A stretch of DNA of 64,000 nt from Secundilactobacillus folii (GCF_009720675.1 NZ_WNJO01000001.1:1-64000), one strand, 5' to 3'. Shown: positions 33,590-42,970, counted from the first letter of the stretch. Translations and numbers: made by a program. The notes: generated by a model from the letters alone, not told the origin.

Positions 33590-34822
33590 ATGAGTAGAGT
33601 TGTCATTACAGGAATGGGTGCGTTGACACCGATTGGTAATAGCGTCGCAGAATTCGAAGACGGTTTAGCGGCTTCGAAAGTTGGTTTTAACCCAATTTCA
33701 CACTTTGACGCAACGGAGACTGGTATCACACTGGCCGGTGAACTTTCCAATTTTGATCCTTTAAAGCGGTTGGGAAAGCGAGACCTCAGGCGGATGGATG
33801 CATTTACTCAGTACGCGATGTATGCCACAGCGGAGGCCATTGAACAGGCAGGTATTGATGGCACCAATACCGTTCCTGAAGATATGGGAGTGATTTATGG
33901 TTCAGGGATCGGTGGTCTAACGACGATTCAAGAACAGGTGATAAAGATGGCCAATAAGGGCCCACAACGAGTCTCACCAATGTTTGTTCCGACTGCCATT
34001 TCAAATATGGCATCGGGGAATATGGCCATCCGTTACAACGCTAAAAATATTTGTACCACCATTGTGACAGCTTGTGCCTCGGGAACCAATGCAATCGGTG
34101 AAGCTTTTCGTCAGATTAAGGAGGGCCGGGCTGAGGTCATGTTGACGGGTGGCTCTGAAGCCTCTGTCAACGAAATTGGCATTGCGGGTTTTGCGTCCCT
34201 TTCTACTCTTTCGACTGCGACGGATCCTAAAAAAGCTTCGTTACCATTTGATAAGAATCGGCTTGGTTTCGTAATGGGTGAAGGTGCCGGGACTTTAGTT
34301 CTGGAATCACTGGAACACGCACAAGCACGTAACGCTGAAATTTTAGGCGAGATTGTCGGTTACGGTGCAACCGCTGATGCTTACCATATTACCTCACCAG
34401 ACCCAGCTGGCACTCAGGCTGCACGTGCCATGCAGTTGGCTATTGATGAAGCTGGGGTGACACCAGCGGATGTTCAATATGTCAACGCCCATGGCACGGC
34501 TACGATGGGTAATGATAGTGCTGAATCAAAGGCGATCAACACGGTCTTTGGCACTGACAGTGACGTCCTGGTATCGAGTACTAAGTCCATGACTGGACAC
34601 TTACTCGGTGCTGCCGGAGCAATTGAAGCCGTTGCCACGATGGGTGCCATTCGGTCTGGCCAGTTACCCGAAAACGTCGGTGTGACCAAACAGGACCCAG
34701 AATGCAACGTCAATTTAGTTAGTGCTAAAAATCGAGATACTCAGGCTGAATACGCTATTAGCAACTCGTTTGGATTTGGCGGTCATAACGCCGTCCTTGC
34801 GTTTCGAAAGTGGGCGGAATAA
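33590..34822 (+). CDS. fabF: 3-oxoacyl-ACP synthase II
   Basis: This 410-residue condensing enzyme elongates acyl-ACP. The active-site Cys162 lies in VTACASGTNAIGEAF. The two His are in VNAHGTATMGND and KSMTGHLLGAAG. NSFGFGGHNAVLAF closes the fold. Its stop overlaps the accB start by one base. Length is normal. Confidence 0.97.
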   Translation: MSRVVITGMGALTPIGNSVAEFEDGLAASKVGFNPISHFDATETGITLAGELSNFDPLKRLGKRDLRRMDAFTQYAMYATAEAIEQAGIDGTNTVPEDMGVIYGSGIGGLTTIQEQVIKMANKGPQRVSPMFVPTAISNMASGNMAIRYNAKNICTTIVTACASGTNAIGEAFRQIKEGRAEVMLTGGSEASVNEIGIAGFASLSTLSTATDPKKASLPFDKNRLGFVMGEGAGTLVLESLEHAQARNAEILGEIVGYGATADAYHITSPDPAGTQAARAMQLAIDEAGVTPADVQYVNAHGTATMGNDSAESKAINTVFGTDSDVLVSSTKSMTGHLLGAAGAIEAVATMGAIRSGQLPENVGVTKQDPECNVNLVSAKNRDTQAEYAISNSFGFGGHNAVLAFRKWAE

Positions 34823-35304
34823 TGACACTGGAAGAAATTCAAGCCATTATTAAGCAGATCAACGACAGTGATATTCGTGAGATCAATTTAGATTATCAAG
34901 ATATCCACCTGTATTTGAACAAAAATAAAACCAGTCATCGTGACGCCACTGCCTCTTCGATTCTTCCGTCACCAGCAGGGACAACTCAGGCGCCGCGGGT
35001 TCAAAGTGAAGCCGTTGTCGCTTCAGAGTCAGCCGAACCCAAAGCGTCAGCTGCACCGATAGATAACAGTGAAACCATTAAGGCCCCCTTAGTCGGCGTT
35101 ATTTACCTTCAGCCCGCGCCTGATAAGCCGGCCTACAAACAAGTGGGTGACCATGTTTCAGTAGGCGAAGTTGTTTGCGTGATCGAAGCCATGAAAATGA
35201 TGACGGAGATCAAGAGTAAGGTTGAGGGCACGATTTCTGAAGTACTAGTTAAAAATGAAGAGGTGGTTGAATTTGATCAGCCACTGTTTAAGGTAACTAA
35301 ATGA
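34822..35304 (+). CDS. accB: Biotin carboxyl carrier protein of acetyl-CoA carboxylase
   Basis: This 160-residue protein carries biotin between the carboxylase and transferase parts. The first 40 residues bind the complex; a Pro/Ala/Ser-rich linker follows (about 45-90). The biotinyl domain has VIEAMKMMTEI with the modified Lys. BirA, encoded just upstream of the cluster, should biotinylate it. The ATG at 34822 overlaps the fabF stop, and GGGCGG lies upstream. Confidence 0.96.
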   Translation: MTLEEIQAIIKQINDSDIREINLDYQDIHLYLNKNKTSHRDATASSILPSPAGTTQAPRVQSEAVVASESAEPKASAAPIDNSETIKAPLVGVIYLQPAPDKPAYKQVGDHVSVGEVVCVIEAMKMMTEIKSKVEGTISEVLVKNEEVVEFDQPLFKVTK

Positions 35305-35315
35305 GGTGATAGAGC

Positions 35316-35762
35316 TTGTCAGAAGAACAAACAAAACATGAATTAGATGTTGTTGAGATCCAGAAAATTTTACCGCACCGTTATCCGATGCTCTTAGTTG
35401 ATCGCGTGGTGGATTTTGTACCAGGCGAAAAGGTCGTTGCCAAGAAAAACGTTTCGGTGAACGAGGCCTTCTTCCAGGGCCATTTTCCTGGCAATCCAGT
35501 TATGCCTGGCGTTTTAATTGTTGAAGCCATGGCCCAAGCTGGAGCCATCGCTCTGTTGACAAAACCGGAATTTCAGGGCAAGACGGCCTATTTTGGTGGC
35601 ATGAATAAAGTTAAATTCCGTCAAATGGTTCGGCCTGGAGACACGTTACGGTTAGAAGTAACCCTAGATAAGATTCGCGGTAACGCAGGACTGGGTCACG
35701 GAACGGCCTACGTAGATGACAAACGGGTTTGCTCTGGAGATCTCACCTTTATGATTGGGTAG
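35316..35762 (+). CDS. fabZ: 3-hydroxyacyl-ACP dehydratase FabZ (canonical)
   Basis: This 148-residue hotdog enzyme removes water from 3-hydroxyacyl-ACP. Catalytic His56 is in [14 protein letters not shown] and Glu70 in [25 protein letters not shown] is the usual opening loop. Length and motifs are standard, unlike the first copy at 28714. The TTG start follows GAGGTGATAG. It sits between accB and accC, as in streptococci. Confidence 0.97.
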   Translation: MSEEQTKHELDVVEIQKILPHRYPMLLVDRVVDFVPGEKVVAKKNVSVNEAFFQGHFPGNPVMPGVLIVEAMAQAGAIALLTKPEFQGKTAYFGGMNKVKFRQMVRPGDTLRLEVTLDKIRGNAGLGHGTAYVDDKRVCSGDLTFMIG

Positions 35763-35771
35763 GTGAATAAC

Positions 35772-37148
35772 ATGTTTACAAAAGTTCTGATCGCTAATCG
35801 CGGTGAAATTGCGGTCCGGATCATTCGGGCTCTACGTGAACTTGGCATTAAATCGGTCGCTATTTATTCGACCGCGGATGCTGATGCCCAGTACGTTAAA
35901 CTGGCGGATGAAGCAGTTTGTGTCGGCGGTCCCCAGCCTGCTGATTCCTATTTGAATATGCAAAATATTGTGAGTGCGGCCGTTTTAACTGGTGCAGAAG
36001 CCATTCATCCTGGTTATGGGTTTCTTTCTGAAAATGAAGACTTTGCCGAACTGTGTGAAACCTGCCATATTACCTTCATCGGCCCAAAGCCTGAAACCAT
36101 TGCGTTAATGGGGAATAAAGCCAACGCAAGAGTTCAAATGCAGGCGGGTGACATTCCGGTAATCCCTGGTAGCACCGGCTTCTTAAAGGATGAAGCTGAT
36201 GCGGTTAAGGTTGCCAAGCAAGTTGGTTATCCGGTCATGCTAAAGGCTGCCTCTGGTGGCGGTGGTAAAGGCATTCGTCGCGTAGAAAGTGAAGACGATA
36301 TGAGTGCTGCCTACCGAGATGCAACCAGTGAAGCCAAAATTTCATTTGGTGACCAGCGGATGTATTTGGAAAAAATCATTACTCCAGCAAAACATATCGA
36401 GGTGCAGGTTTTTGCTGATCGCTTTTGCCACACCGTTGCTTTTCCAGAACGGGACTGTTCACTGCAGCGACACCAGCAAAAAGTGCTCGAATTGAGCCCC
36501 AGCCCGGTGGTTTCACCTGAAGAGCGACAAAACATTTTGAAGATTGCTGTGCGCGCAGCAAAAACGATTGGTTATTTGAATACCGGTACAATTGAATTCC
36601 TAATGGATCAGGATCACCAATTCTACTTCATGGAAATGAATACCCGAATTCAGGTTGAACATCCGATTACTGAAGCCGTCACCGGCATTGATCTGGTTAA
36701 AGAACAAGTCCGAGTGGCCTCGGGCAGACCATTATCCTTTAAGCAGTCCGATATTCAAGTTCACGGCTTTGCTGTTGAGGCGCGGGTGAACGCTGAAGAC
36801 CCAGCAATGAATTTTATGCCCCAAGCAGGGGTGGTTAAGCAACTGAAATTACCTGGTGGACCAGGGATTCGAGTTGATAGCGGCATTCACGCTGGTGACA
36901 TGATTTCTCCGTTCTATGATTCAATGGTGGTTAAGATCATTGCCCATGCATCGACTTACAAAGAAGCTTTAAAGAAATTAAACGAGGCACTGGCTGAATT
37001 TGAAATGTCTGGGACCGCTAGTAATCAAGATTTTTTGCAGGCGTTATTAAATGATCCTGTTGTTCGTAAAGGGCAGGCCACTACCGACTATGTGACAAGC
37101 AGTTTTATGCCAGAATACACCAAAGATTCGATTCAGGAGGTGGGTTAG
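35772..37148 (+). CDS. accC: Acetyl-CoA carboxylase, biotin carboxylase subunit
   Basis: This 458-residue ATP-grasp enzyme carboxylates biotin. KVLIANRGEIAVRIIRA opens it; HPGYGFLSEN, the ATP loop AASGGGGKGIR, ERDCSLQRRHQK-like residues (ERDCSLQRHQQK) and MEMNTRIQVEHPITE are diagnostic. The ATG at 35772 with TAGGTG upstream is preferred to a GTG at 35763 that forms part of that site. It abuts accD. Confidence 0.97.
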   Translation: MFTKVLIANRGEIAVRIIRALRELGIKSVAIYSTADADAQYVKLADEAVCVGGPQPADSYLNMQNIVSAAVLTGAEAIHPGYGFLSENEDFAELCETCHITFIGPKPETIALMGNKANARVQMQAGDIPVIPGSTGFLKDEADAVKVAKQVGYPVMLKAASGGGGKGIRRVESEDDMSAAYRDATSEAKISFGDQRMYLEKIITPAKHIEVQVFADRFCHTVAFPERDCSLQRHQQKVLELSPSPVVSPEERQNILKIAVRAAKTIGYLNTGTIEFLMDQDHQFYFMEMNTRIQVEHPITEAVTGIDLVKEQVRVASGRPLSFKQSDIQVHGFAVEARVNAEDPAMNFMPQAGVVKQLKLPGGPGIRVDSGIHAGDMISPFYDSMVVKIIAHASTYKEALKKLNEALAEFEMSGTASNQDFLQALLNDPVVRKGQATTDYVTSSFMPEYTKDSIQEVG

Positions 37149-38018
37149 ATGTCGTTTAGTGAACAGCTTGGCGAACACGTGAAGCGGTTTTCTTCGCGTT
37201 CCGTTTCCATGCTGAAACACTATCAGGCCAAGGTGCCAAACGGAATCTGGATGGTCTGCCCACACTGCGGGGCGAGTTTTTACTTCAAGCGGGCAGGCCA
37301 GTATAAAGTTTGTCCCGAGTGTGGTTACGGCTTTCGCGTGACAGCTCACCGACGTTTGCGCATGCTCACGCACCATTTTGACGAGTGGGATGCAGGCCTT
37401 GAAACCGCTGACCCCACAGAATTTCCTGATTATGAACGTAAAATCAAAAAGGCCCAGTCAACCACCCACCTCAAAGATGGTGTATTAACTGGTAAGGCGC
37501 AGATTGGTTCCCAAACAGCAGCGTTAGGCATTATGGATCCACTTTTTATTATGGGCAGTTTGGGGACAGCAAACGGTGAACGAATTACGCGTCTGTTTGA
37601 AAAAGCGACCAGTCAGCATTTGGCCGTGATTTTACTGACCGCCTCAGGTGGGGCAAGGATGCAGGAAGGCATCTATTCTCTAATGCAAATGGCCAAAATT
37701 TCGCAGGCTGTTAACGACCATTCTGACGCTGGCCTGGCCTTTATCTCTGTCATTATGGATCCCACAACGGGCGGAGTAACCGCTAGCTTTGCTAGTCAGG
37801 CAGACATCACTTTGGCGGAGCCCAAAGCCCTGTTAGGATTTACTGGCAAACGGGTCATCGAACAAACCATTAACAAGCAGCTACCAGCTGATTTTCAAAG
37901 CGTCGAGAACGGTTATAAGCGCGGATTTATCGATGAAATTGTTAGTCGTGAGGCTTTACCCGGACGACTGGAGCAACTTTTGGGAATTTTGACTGCTAAA
38001 AAGTGGGGTGGTGACTAA
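37149..38018 (+). CDS. accD: Acetyl-CoA carboxylase, carboxyltransferase beta subunit
   Basis: This 289-residue subunit transfers carboxyl from biotin to acetyl-CoA together with AccA. An N-terminal zinc ribbon (CPHCGASF...CPECGYGF, about residues 36-60) is followed by a crotonase-fold domain with TASGGARMQEGIYSLMQMAK and PTTGGVTASFASQAD. Its start abuts the accC stop, and its own stop overlaps the accA start by one base, typical of translational coupling. Confidence 0.97.
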   Translation: MSFSEQLGEHVKRFSSRSVSMLKHYQAKVPNGIWMVCPHCGASFYFKRAGQYKVCPECGYGFRVTAHRRLRMLTHHFDEWDAGLETADPTEFPDYERKIKKAQSTTHLKDGVLTGKAQIGSQTAALGIMDPLFIMGSLGTANGERITRLFEKATSQHLAVILLTASGGARMQEGIYSLMQMAKISQAVNDHSDAGLAFISVIMDPTTGGVTASFASQADITLAEPKALLGFTGKRVIEQTINKQLPADFQSVENGYKRGFIDEIVSREALPGRLEQLLGILTAKKWGGD

Positions 38019-38776
38019 TGTCTGATACAGAATCGATCATTGCGGGCGCCAGGAGTGACCGGAAAGCAAACATGGCTGATATCATTGACCGCCTATTTAG
38101 CGACTTTTTTGAAATGCATGGTGATCAAGTGGCAGGTGATGACCCAGCAATCATTGCCGGCCTAGCTAAACTTGGTGGTCATCCCGTTGCACTAGTGGCT
38201 ACTCAAAAGGGCAATACCCTAGAGGAACGAATGGCCACCCATTTTGGTAGCCCTGAACCCACTGGGTATCGAAAGGCACTCAGGGTCATGGAAACGGCTG
38301 AAAAATTAAACTTTCCTATTATAACTCTGATTAATACCCCAGGTGCATACCCGGGTGCGGATGCGGAAGCTTCCGGACAAGGGCAAATGATTGCGCAAAA
38401 TATCCGGCAGATGTTAAAGTTAAAAGTACCGATTCTGACGCTGATCGTTGGCGAAGCTGGTTCAGGCGGTGCGCTAGCGCTTGCCTGTTCGGATGAGATT
38501 TGGATGTTTGAAAATAGTATGTATTCAATTCTATCTCCAGAGGGGTTTGCTTCCATCATGTGGAAGGATGCGCACTTGGCTGATAAGGCGGCTGATTTGA
38601 TGCGCTTAACACCTGAGTGGCTACTCGAGCAGCACGCGATTCACCGAATCATTCCAGAAGATATGTTGGCGGACGGGTCCCTTCAAACGGCGATGACAAC
38701 CACTCTGGAGCGATTAAGTCAACAAAGTGTTGAACAGCGGCTAACAAGAAGAGCTGCGTTCTTCAGAAAATTCTAG
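38018..38776 (+). CDS. accA: Acetyl-CoA carboxylase, carboxyltransferase alpha subunit
   Basis: This 252-residue subunit pairs with AccD. LINTPGAYPGADAEASGQGQ and VGEAGSGGALALACSDEIWM mark the crotonase core and oxyanion region; SILSPEGFASIMWKDA follows. It is shorter than the E. coli protein, as in streptococci and lactobacilli, because the long N-terminal helix is missing. It ends the cluster; no fabI follows. Confidence 0.97.
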   Translation: MSDTESIIAGARSDRKANMADIIDRLFSDFFEMHGDQVAGDDPAIIAGLAKLGGHPVALVATQKGNTLEERMATHFGSPEPTGYRKALRVMETAEKLNFPIITLINTPGAYPGADAEASGQGQMIAQNIRQMLKLKVPILTLIVGEAGSGGALALACSDEIWMFENSMYSILSPEGFASIMWKDAHLADKAADLMRLTPEWLLEQHAIHRIIPEDMLADGSLQTAMTTTLERLSQQSVEQRLTRRAAFFRKF

Positions 38777-38795
38777 CGATTTGTTAGCCCGGGGG

Positions 38796-38824
38796 GTTGA
38801 CGAACCGCTGGATGTTTTGTAAAA
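38796..38824 (+). promoter_or_regulatory. Promoter of rplU-prp-rpmA
   Basis: TTGACG at 38796-38801 and TAAAAT at 38819-38824 are 17 bases apart. Transcription would begin near 38832 and carry the leader RNA before rplU. Confidence 0.78.
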
Positions 38825-38955
38825 TACAGTTTGTTGTATTTGTGGGCTTCCACAGCTACAACCGCACGGGCCAAGTATTAAGATCGCTGCCTATATTCCT
38901 TTGAATCGGCAGTTTGGCGCTTGTTTCCGGCGAGTCTGAGTGTTTAATTAAGAAG
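38825..38955 (+). ncRNA. Candidate L21 leader RNA
   Basis: The 130 bases between the promoter and rplU are GC-rich with several short inverted repeats, in the position of the L21 leader of Firmicutes, where r-protein L21 binds its own mRNA. Segments such as GTGGGCTTCCAC and GCTTGTTTCCGGCG can fold. Assigned by position and general appearance; covariance has not been tested. Confidence 0.5.
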
Positions 38956-38968
38956 GAGGTGCACATAC

Positions 38969-39277
38969 ATGTACGCAATTATCGTAACTGGCGGTAAGCA
39001 ATACCGCGTTCAACAAGGTGAAACTGTTTACGTTGAAAAACTCGACGCCAAGGCTGGCGACAAGGTCACTTTTGACCAAGTTGTTTTCGTTGGTGGTGAT
39101 TCAACAAAAGTTGGGACACCGTTAGTTTCCGGTGCTTCGGTATCAGGAACAGTTGAAAAGCAAGGCCGTGAAAAGAAGGTCGTGACCTTCAAGTACAAGC
39201 CTAAGAAGGGTCAACACACGAAGGTTGGTCATCGTCAACCATATACCAAGGTTGTTATCGACGCTATCAATGCTTAA
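38969..39277 (+). CDS. rplU: 50S ribosomal protein L21
   Basis: This 102-residue protein binds 23S r[28 protein letters not shown] opens it and [22 protein letters not shown] is the usual C-terminal part. GAAGGAGGTG precedes the ATG. It is followed by prp and rpmA in the conserved order. Confidence 0.98.
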   Translation: MYAIIVTGGKQYRVQQGETVYVEKLDAKAGDKVTFDQVVFVGGDSTKVGTPLVSGASVSGTVEKQGREKKVVTFKYKPKKGQHTKVGHRQPYTKVVIDAINA

Positions 39278-39296
39278 GTTCTGTGGGTGATCATTC

Positions 39297-39626
39297 ATGA
39301 TTCAAGCAGCATTTGATTATGATAATGACGATCGAATCGTCGGTTTCAAATTAACTGGTCATGCGGACAGTAGCCCATACGGCAGTGACATTGTGTGTTC
39401 TGCTGTTTCGGCGTTGTCAATCAGTACCGTTAATGGTTTGGCCTCAGTGGCTTCAATTAAGCCAGTCGTGGTTTCTAAGCCCGATGAAGGTGGCTATTTA
39501 AGCCTAAGAATGCCGCCGGTCGATGACTATATTCAAGATCGAATTAGTCAGGCATTATTACAAAGTTTTCAAAATGGACTTTTAGATGTTGAAAAACAAT
39601 ATTCGAGTTACATTCGAATCAACTAA
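39297..39626 (+). CDS. prp: Ribosomal-processing cysteine protease Prp
   Basis: This 109-residue protease removes the N-terminal extension of ribosomal protein L27. Catalytic His22 (TGHADSSPYG) and Cys34 (SDIVCSAVSAL) are both present, at the same positions as in the Staphylococcus aureus enzyme. The gene lies between rplU and rpmA, as in other Firmicutes with extended L27. Its substrate is encoded 18 bases downstream and carries the cleavage motif. Confidence 0.96.
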   Translation: MIQAAFDYDNDDRIVGFKLTGHADSSPYGSDIVCSAVSALSISTVNGLASVASIKPVVVSKPDEGGYLSLRMPPVDDYIQDRISQALLQSFQNGLLDVEKQYSSYIRIN

Positions 39627-39644
39627 TTTCTGGAGGTGAAACTC

Positions 39645-39941
39645 ATGTTAGAAATGAACTTACAATTCTTCTCTCACCATAAAGGTGGTGGTTCTACTGC
39701 CAACGGTCGTGATTCAGCTGGACGTCGTCTGGGTACGAAGGCTGCTGATGGTTCAACTGTAACCAGTGGTTCAATTCTTTACCGTCAACGTGGAACGCAC
39801 ATCTATCCAGGTGCCAACGTTATGCGTGGAAACGACGATACTTTATTTTCAAAGGTCGACGGTGTCGTTCGCTTTGAACGTAAGGGCCGTGACAAACGCC
39901 AAGTTTCTGTTTACCCTGTAACAGAAGCCGCAGCAAGATAA
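39645..39941 (+). CDS. rpmA: 50S ribosomal protein L27 with Prp-cleaved extension
   Basis: This 98-residue protein sits near the peptidyl transferase centre. The first nine residues (MLEMNLQFF) match the extension that Prp removes, leaving [21 protein letters not shown] as the start of the mature protein. The rest matches L27 ([15 protein letters not shown]). The ATG at 39645 follows GGAGGTGAAA. A terminator follows. Confidence 0.98.
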   Translation: MLEMNLQFFSHHKGGGSTANGRDSAGRRLGTKAADGSTVTSGSILYRQRGTHIYPGANVMRGNDDTLFSKVDGVVRFERKGRDKRQVSVYPVTEAAAR

Positions 39942-39943
39942 TC

Positions 39944-39970
39944 AAAAAAGGCCCCGTGAGGGCCTTTTTT
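39944..39970 (+). terminator. Terminator after rpmA
   Basis: AAAAAAGGCCC and GGGCCTTTTTT pair around a short CGTGA loop; the T run belongs to the stem. Confidence 0.92.
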
Positions 39971-40009
39971 ATTTGACGTGATTTTGATTTAAAGGGAGGG
40001 GTAACGCAA

Positions 40010-41065
40010 GTGGTAAATAGAGTTCGAGCACTGCAGGCACAGTTTGAGGATTTGAGGATTGATGCTTTTCTCGTAACTAACACGGTGAATAAAAAATACT
40101 TAACGGGTTTTGACGGGGATGGTGTGGTTCTGATCACGGGTGCACGCACCTTTGTGATCACTGATTCACGCTATGAAACTGAATTAGCGCAAAAACCACA
40201 TGACTTTGACGTTATTATTACCCGGCAATACTTTCACGCAGCAGCTCAGCAAGTCACTCGTGAAGCCGTTGCTGTCATGGGCTTTGAAGATACGCTACCC
40301 TATCATGATTACGATTTGATTGACGAGATAATGGCAGCTGACATCGTGCCAATGACCCAGTTGATCGAACAAATGCGTGAGGTTAAATCACCTGAAGAAT
40401 TAGCGGATATCAAAAAAGCGTGCCAGTTGACCGTGACCGGATTTAACCAGTTACTCCCCATCATTAAACCGGGTGTAACGGAACGTGAACTGGCTAATCG
40501 ATTAGACGCGATCATGAAATCTCTCGGAGCGCAAAAGCCAAGTTTTGACACGATCGTTGCTAGCGGGACTCGTGCCGCACTACCGCATGGAGCTGCAACC
40601 AGCCGAACAATCCAAAACGGAGAAATGATCACGATCGATTTCGGTTATGAATTCAATGGTTACACTTCAGATATGACCCGAACCGTTGCACTAGGCAATC
40701 CGGGAGATAAATTGAAACACGTTTATCAAATCGTGCGTGAAGCACAAAGGGCCATCATTCAAGCCGTTAAACCCGGAGTTTCAGGCAAACGCTTGGATGA
40801 AATTGGTCGTGAGATCATTACGGACGCTGGCTATGGAAAATATTTCAACCACGGTACGGGACATGGCATCGGCCTTGATATTCATGAAGGACCGGCCCTG
40901 TCAACCCGTTCAGAAGACCAAATGACGGTCAATAACGTCGTGACCGTTGAGCCAGGGATTTATTTACCAGGATTAGGCGGTATTCGAATTGAGGATGATG
41001 TTTTGGTGACGAATACTGGCCAGCAGATTTTAACTGATGAGCCAACGGACTTGATGATCTTATGA
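40010..41065 (+). CDS. M24B-family Xaa-Pro aminopeptidase
   Basis: This 351-residue metallopeptidase is predicted to remove N-terminal residues before proline or act on Xaa-Pro dipeptides. An N-terminal creatinase-like domain (1-125) is followed by the pita-bread fold. Metal ligands are visible: ITIDFGYEFNGYTSDMTRT (two Asp), GTGHGIGLDIHEGP (His), TVEPGIYLPG (Glu) and IRIEDDVLVT (Glu). The neighbour efp fits the Bacillus yqhT-efp order. The start codon is a GTG with GGGAGGGG upstream. Dipeptidase and aminopeptidase activity cannot be told apart here. Confidence 0.92.
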   Translation: MVNRVRALQAQFEDLRIDAFLVTNTVNKKYLTGFDGDGVVLITGARTFVITDSRYETELAQKPHDFDVIITRQYFHAAAQQVTREAVAVMGFEDTLPYHDYDLIDEIMAADIVPMTQLIEQMREVKSPEELADIKKACQLTVTGFNQLLPIIKPGVTERELANRLDAIMKSLGAQKPSFDTIVASGTRAALPHGAATSRTIQNGEMITIDFGYEFNGYTSDMTRTVALGNPGDKLKHVYQIVREAQRAIIQAVKPGVSGKRLDEIGREIITDAGYGKYFNHGTGHGIGLDIHEGPALSTRSEDQMTVNNVVTVEPGIYLPGLGGIRIEDDVLVTNTGQQILTDEPTDLMIL

Positions 41066-41089
41066 TTCGTGATTTATTTAACGGTGAGC

Positions 41090-41119
41090 TTGCAATTATA
41101 GGCCGTTAGTTGGTATCAT
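41090..41119 (+). promoter_or_regulatory. Promoter of efp
   Basis: TTGCAA at 41090-41095 and TATCAT at 41114-41119 are 18 bases apart, with an extended TGG before the -10. This allows efp to be transcribed apart from the peptidase gene. Confidence 0.6.
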
Positions 41120-41149
41120 TAGAAAGAATTATTTAGGAGGAAACACAAT

Positions 41150-41713
41150 ATGGCAATTTCTACAGCAGATTTTAAAAATGGATTAACAATTGAAGTTGAC
41201 AACGCAATCTGGCGCATCATTGAATTCCAACACGTTAAGCCAGGTAAGGGGGGCGCCTTTGTTCGTTCTAAGTTAAAGAACTTGAGAACCGGTGCCGTTC
41301 AAGAAAAGACTTTCCGTGCTGGTGCTAAGATGGAACAGGCACCTATTGAAACCCGTAAGATGCAGTACCTCTATGCTGACGGTGATTCGCGGGTCTTTAT
41401 GGATACTGATAATTACGAACAAATTGCTGTCCCAGATGACACCATCAAGGATCAATTACCATACTTGCAAGAGAATATGGAAGTGAACTTGGTTCAGTAT
41501 GGCTCAGAGACGTTAGGAATTGAAGTGCCGAACACGGTTGTTTTGACGGTCACGGCAACTGAACCAGGAATCAAGGGCAACACGGCTTCTGGCGGTTCAA
41601 AACCCGCTACTATGGACACCGGCTTAGTGGTTCAAGTGCCATTCTTTGTTAACGAGGGCGACAAGCTTTCAATTAACACCCAGGATGGGTCATACATCTC
41701 ACGTGCCAACTGA
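41150..41713 (+). CDS. efp: Elongation factor P
   Basis: This 187-residue factor rescues ribosomes stalled at proline stretches. Domain I has [19 protein letters not shown]; Lys33 in the PGKG loop is the residue modified in other bacteria. The C-terminal S1-like domains end in [29 protein letters not shown] precedes the ATG. The next gene, an Asp23 protein, then nusB, is the usual Firmicute order. Confidence 0.98.
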   Translation: MAISTADFKNGLTIEVDNAIWRIIEFQHVKPGKGGAFVRSKLKNLRTGAVQEKTFRAGAKMEQAPIETRKMQYLYADGDSRVFMDTDNYEQIAVPDDTIKDQLPYLQENMEVNLVQYGSETLGIEVPNTVVLTVTATEPGIKGNTASGGSKPATMDTGLVVQVPFFVNEGDKLSINTQDGSYISRAN

Positions 41714-41737
41714 TCTTTTTGAAACGGAGGCTTGAAA

Positions 41738-42178
41738 TTGGCTGAAGATACGAACATTGTTTTAAAAGCAACCGAGCCTGTTTTAGGCAGAATTGAAGTT
41801 GCACCACAAGTTCTTGAAATTGTTGCCGGTATTGCTGCTAGTAACGTCGAGGGCGTTGCCAGAATGCGCGGTTCGCTCGCTAACAGTGTTAATGAACTGT
41901 TTGGCAAAAAAGAGCGCGGTAAGGGCGTTAAACTATCATTAAATGGTGACGCGTTAAACGTTGATGTTTACGTCTATTTGAACTACGGCGTCTCCGTACC
42001 AAAGGTTGCTTTAGCAATTCAAGAGCAGGTCAAACAGCAGTTATTATTCATGACGGATTTACGAATCTCAGAAGTTAACGTCCATATTCAGGGTGTGATT
42101 CCTGAAAAAACAACTTCGACTGTTGATCCAAACAACATTTTTGAAGATGATGAAAGTGAAAATGGTGACGATAAATGA
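41738..42178 (+). CDS. Asp23/Gls24 family protein (YqhY type)
   Basis: This 146-residue protein belongs to the Asp23/Gls24 family, with GRIEVAPQVLEIVAGIAASNVEGVARMRG at the N-terminus and VSVPKVALAIQEQVKQQL in the middle; an acidic tail ends it. In Bacillus YqhY sits between efp and nusB and has been linked to acetyl-CoA carboxylase activity. That link fits a genome with an active acc cluster but is not shown here. The TTG at 41738 follows CGGAGG. The stop overlaps nusB by four bases. Confidence 0.93.
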   Translation: MAEDTNIVLKATEPVLGRIEVAPQVLEIVAGIAASNVEGVARMRGSLANSVNELFGKKERGKGVKLSLNGDALNVDVYVYLNYGVSVPKVALAIQEQVKQQLLFMTDLRISEVNVHIQGVIPEKTTSTVDPNNIFEDDESENGDDK

Positions 42179-42612
42179 CTGAAGAATTAACCCGACACCA
42201 GATTCGGATTCGAGCTTTTCAAACGTTATTTGCAATGAATGCTAACCCGGAGGCAGATCGGCACGTGATCTTTCAGCAGTTGTTGTCGGATGAAGACGAT
42301 CAAACTGTAGCTGTCCCAGCATACCTTGAAACCCTGGTTGAGGGTGTCTTGAATCACCAGGATCAGCTTGACCAGCAGATTACCAAGTATCTGAGTGCGG
42401 GTTGGGCATTGCCGCGAATTGCTAAAACTGATTTGGTGATTTTACGAATTGCCTTTTATGAACTAGATTATCAAACCGATATTCCAAAACGGGTTGCAGT
42501 TAATGAAGCTTTGGAATTGGCAAAACAATTTAGTGATGATCGTTCACGCCGCTTTGTGAACGGTGTTTTGTCCCATGAAATCGAACCGGATAAAAATGAA
42601 ACCGAAAAATAA
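42175..42612 (+). CDS. nusB: Transcription antitermination factor NusB
   Basis: This 145-residue helical protein helps antitermination of rRNA operons with NusE (S10). TRHQIRIRAFQTLFAMNAN opens it; KTDLVILRIAFYELDY and PKRVAVNEALELAKQFSDDRSRRFVNGVL are the family's conserved segments. Its start overlaps the Asp23 stop. A hairpin terminator follows. Confidence 0.97.
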   Translation: MTEELTRHQIRIRAFQTLFAMNANPEADRHVIFQQLLSDEDDQTVAVPAYLETLVEGVLNHQDQLDQQITKYLSAGWALPRIAKTDLVILRIAFYELDYQTDIPKRVAVNEALELAKQFSDDRSRRFVNGVLSHEIEPDKNETEK

Positions 42613-42661
42613 GATTCAAAAAAATGACGTATTCATGCGGATCAATCTCGCAAAGTGCGTT

Positions 42662-42702
42662 AGGCAGACTAGTGAAGCTTTTTCAACTGGGCTGCCTTTT
42701 TT
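42662..42702 (+). terminator. Terminator after nusB
   Basis: AGGCAG...AGTGAA pairs with TTCAACT...CTGCCT and is followed by six T. The remaining gap to 42970 has only a weak -10 (GATAAAAT near 42914) for folD; nothing else is recognised. Confidence 0.78.
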
Positions 42703-42970
42703 GTGCGGATTAATTGTTGGTTGTCAATGAGGCTTGCTGATACCTTTGAGACACCCCTTAACTGTTACCGGGATTTTTGAAATTGACTGGTTGGCATGTC
42801 GATGAGCTTTTGAAGACCAGCACGCCTAAGTAATCGTCACTCAGCTCATTAAAAAATCAGTGTGATTTTCGATTTCAAAGTCGCTCTCGTTGCCGCTTTA
42901 GAGATTGAAATGTGATAAAATGGTAGGCAGTAGATTTTTCAAATCAGGGCAGATAGTGAGAGTGAATGCG

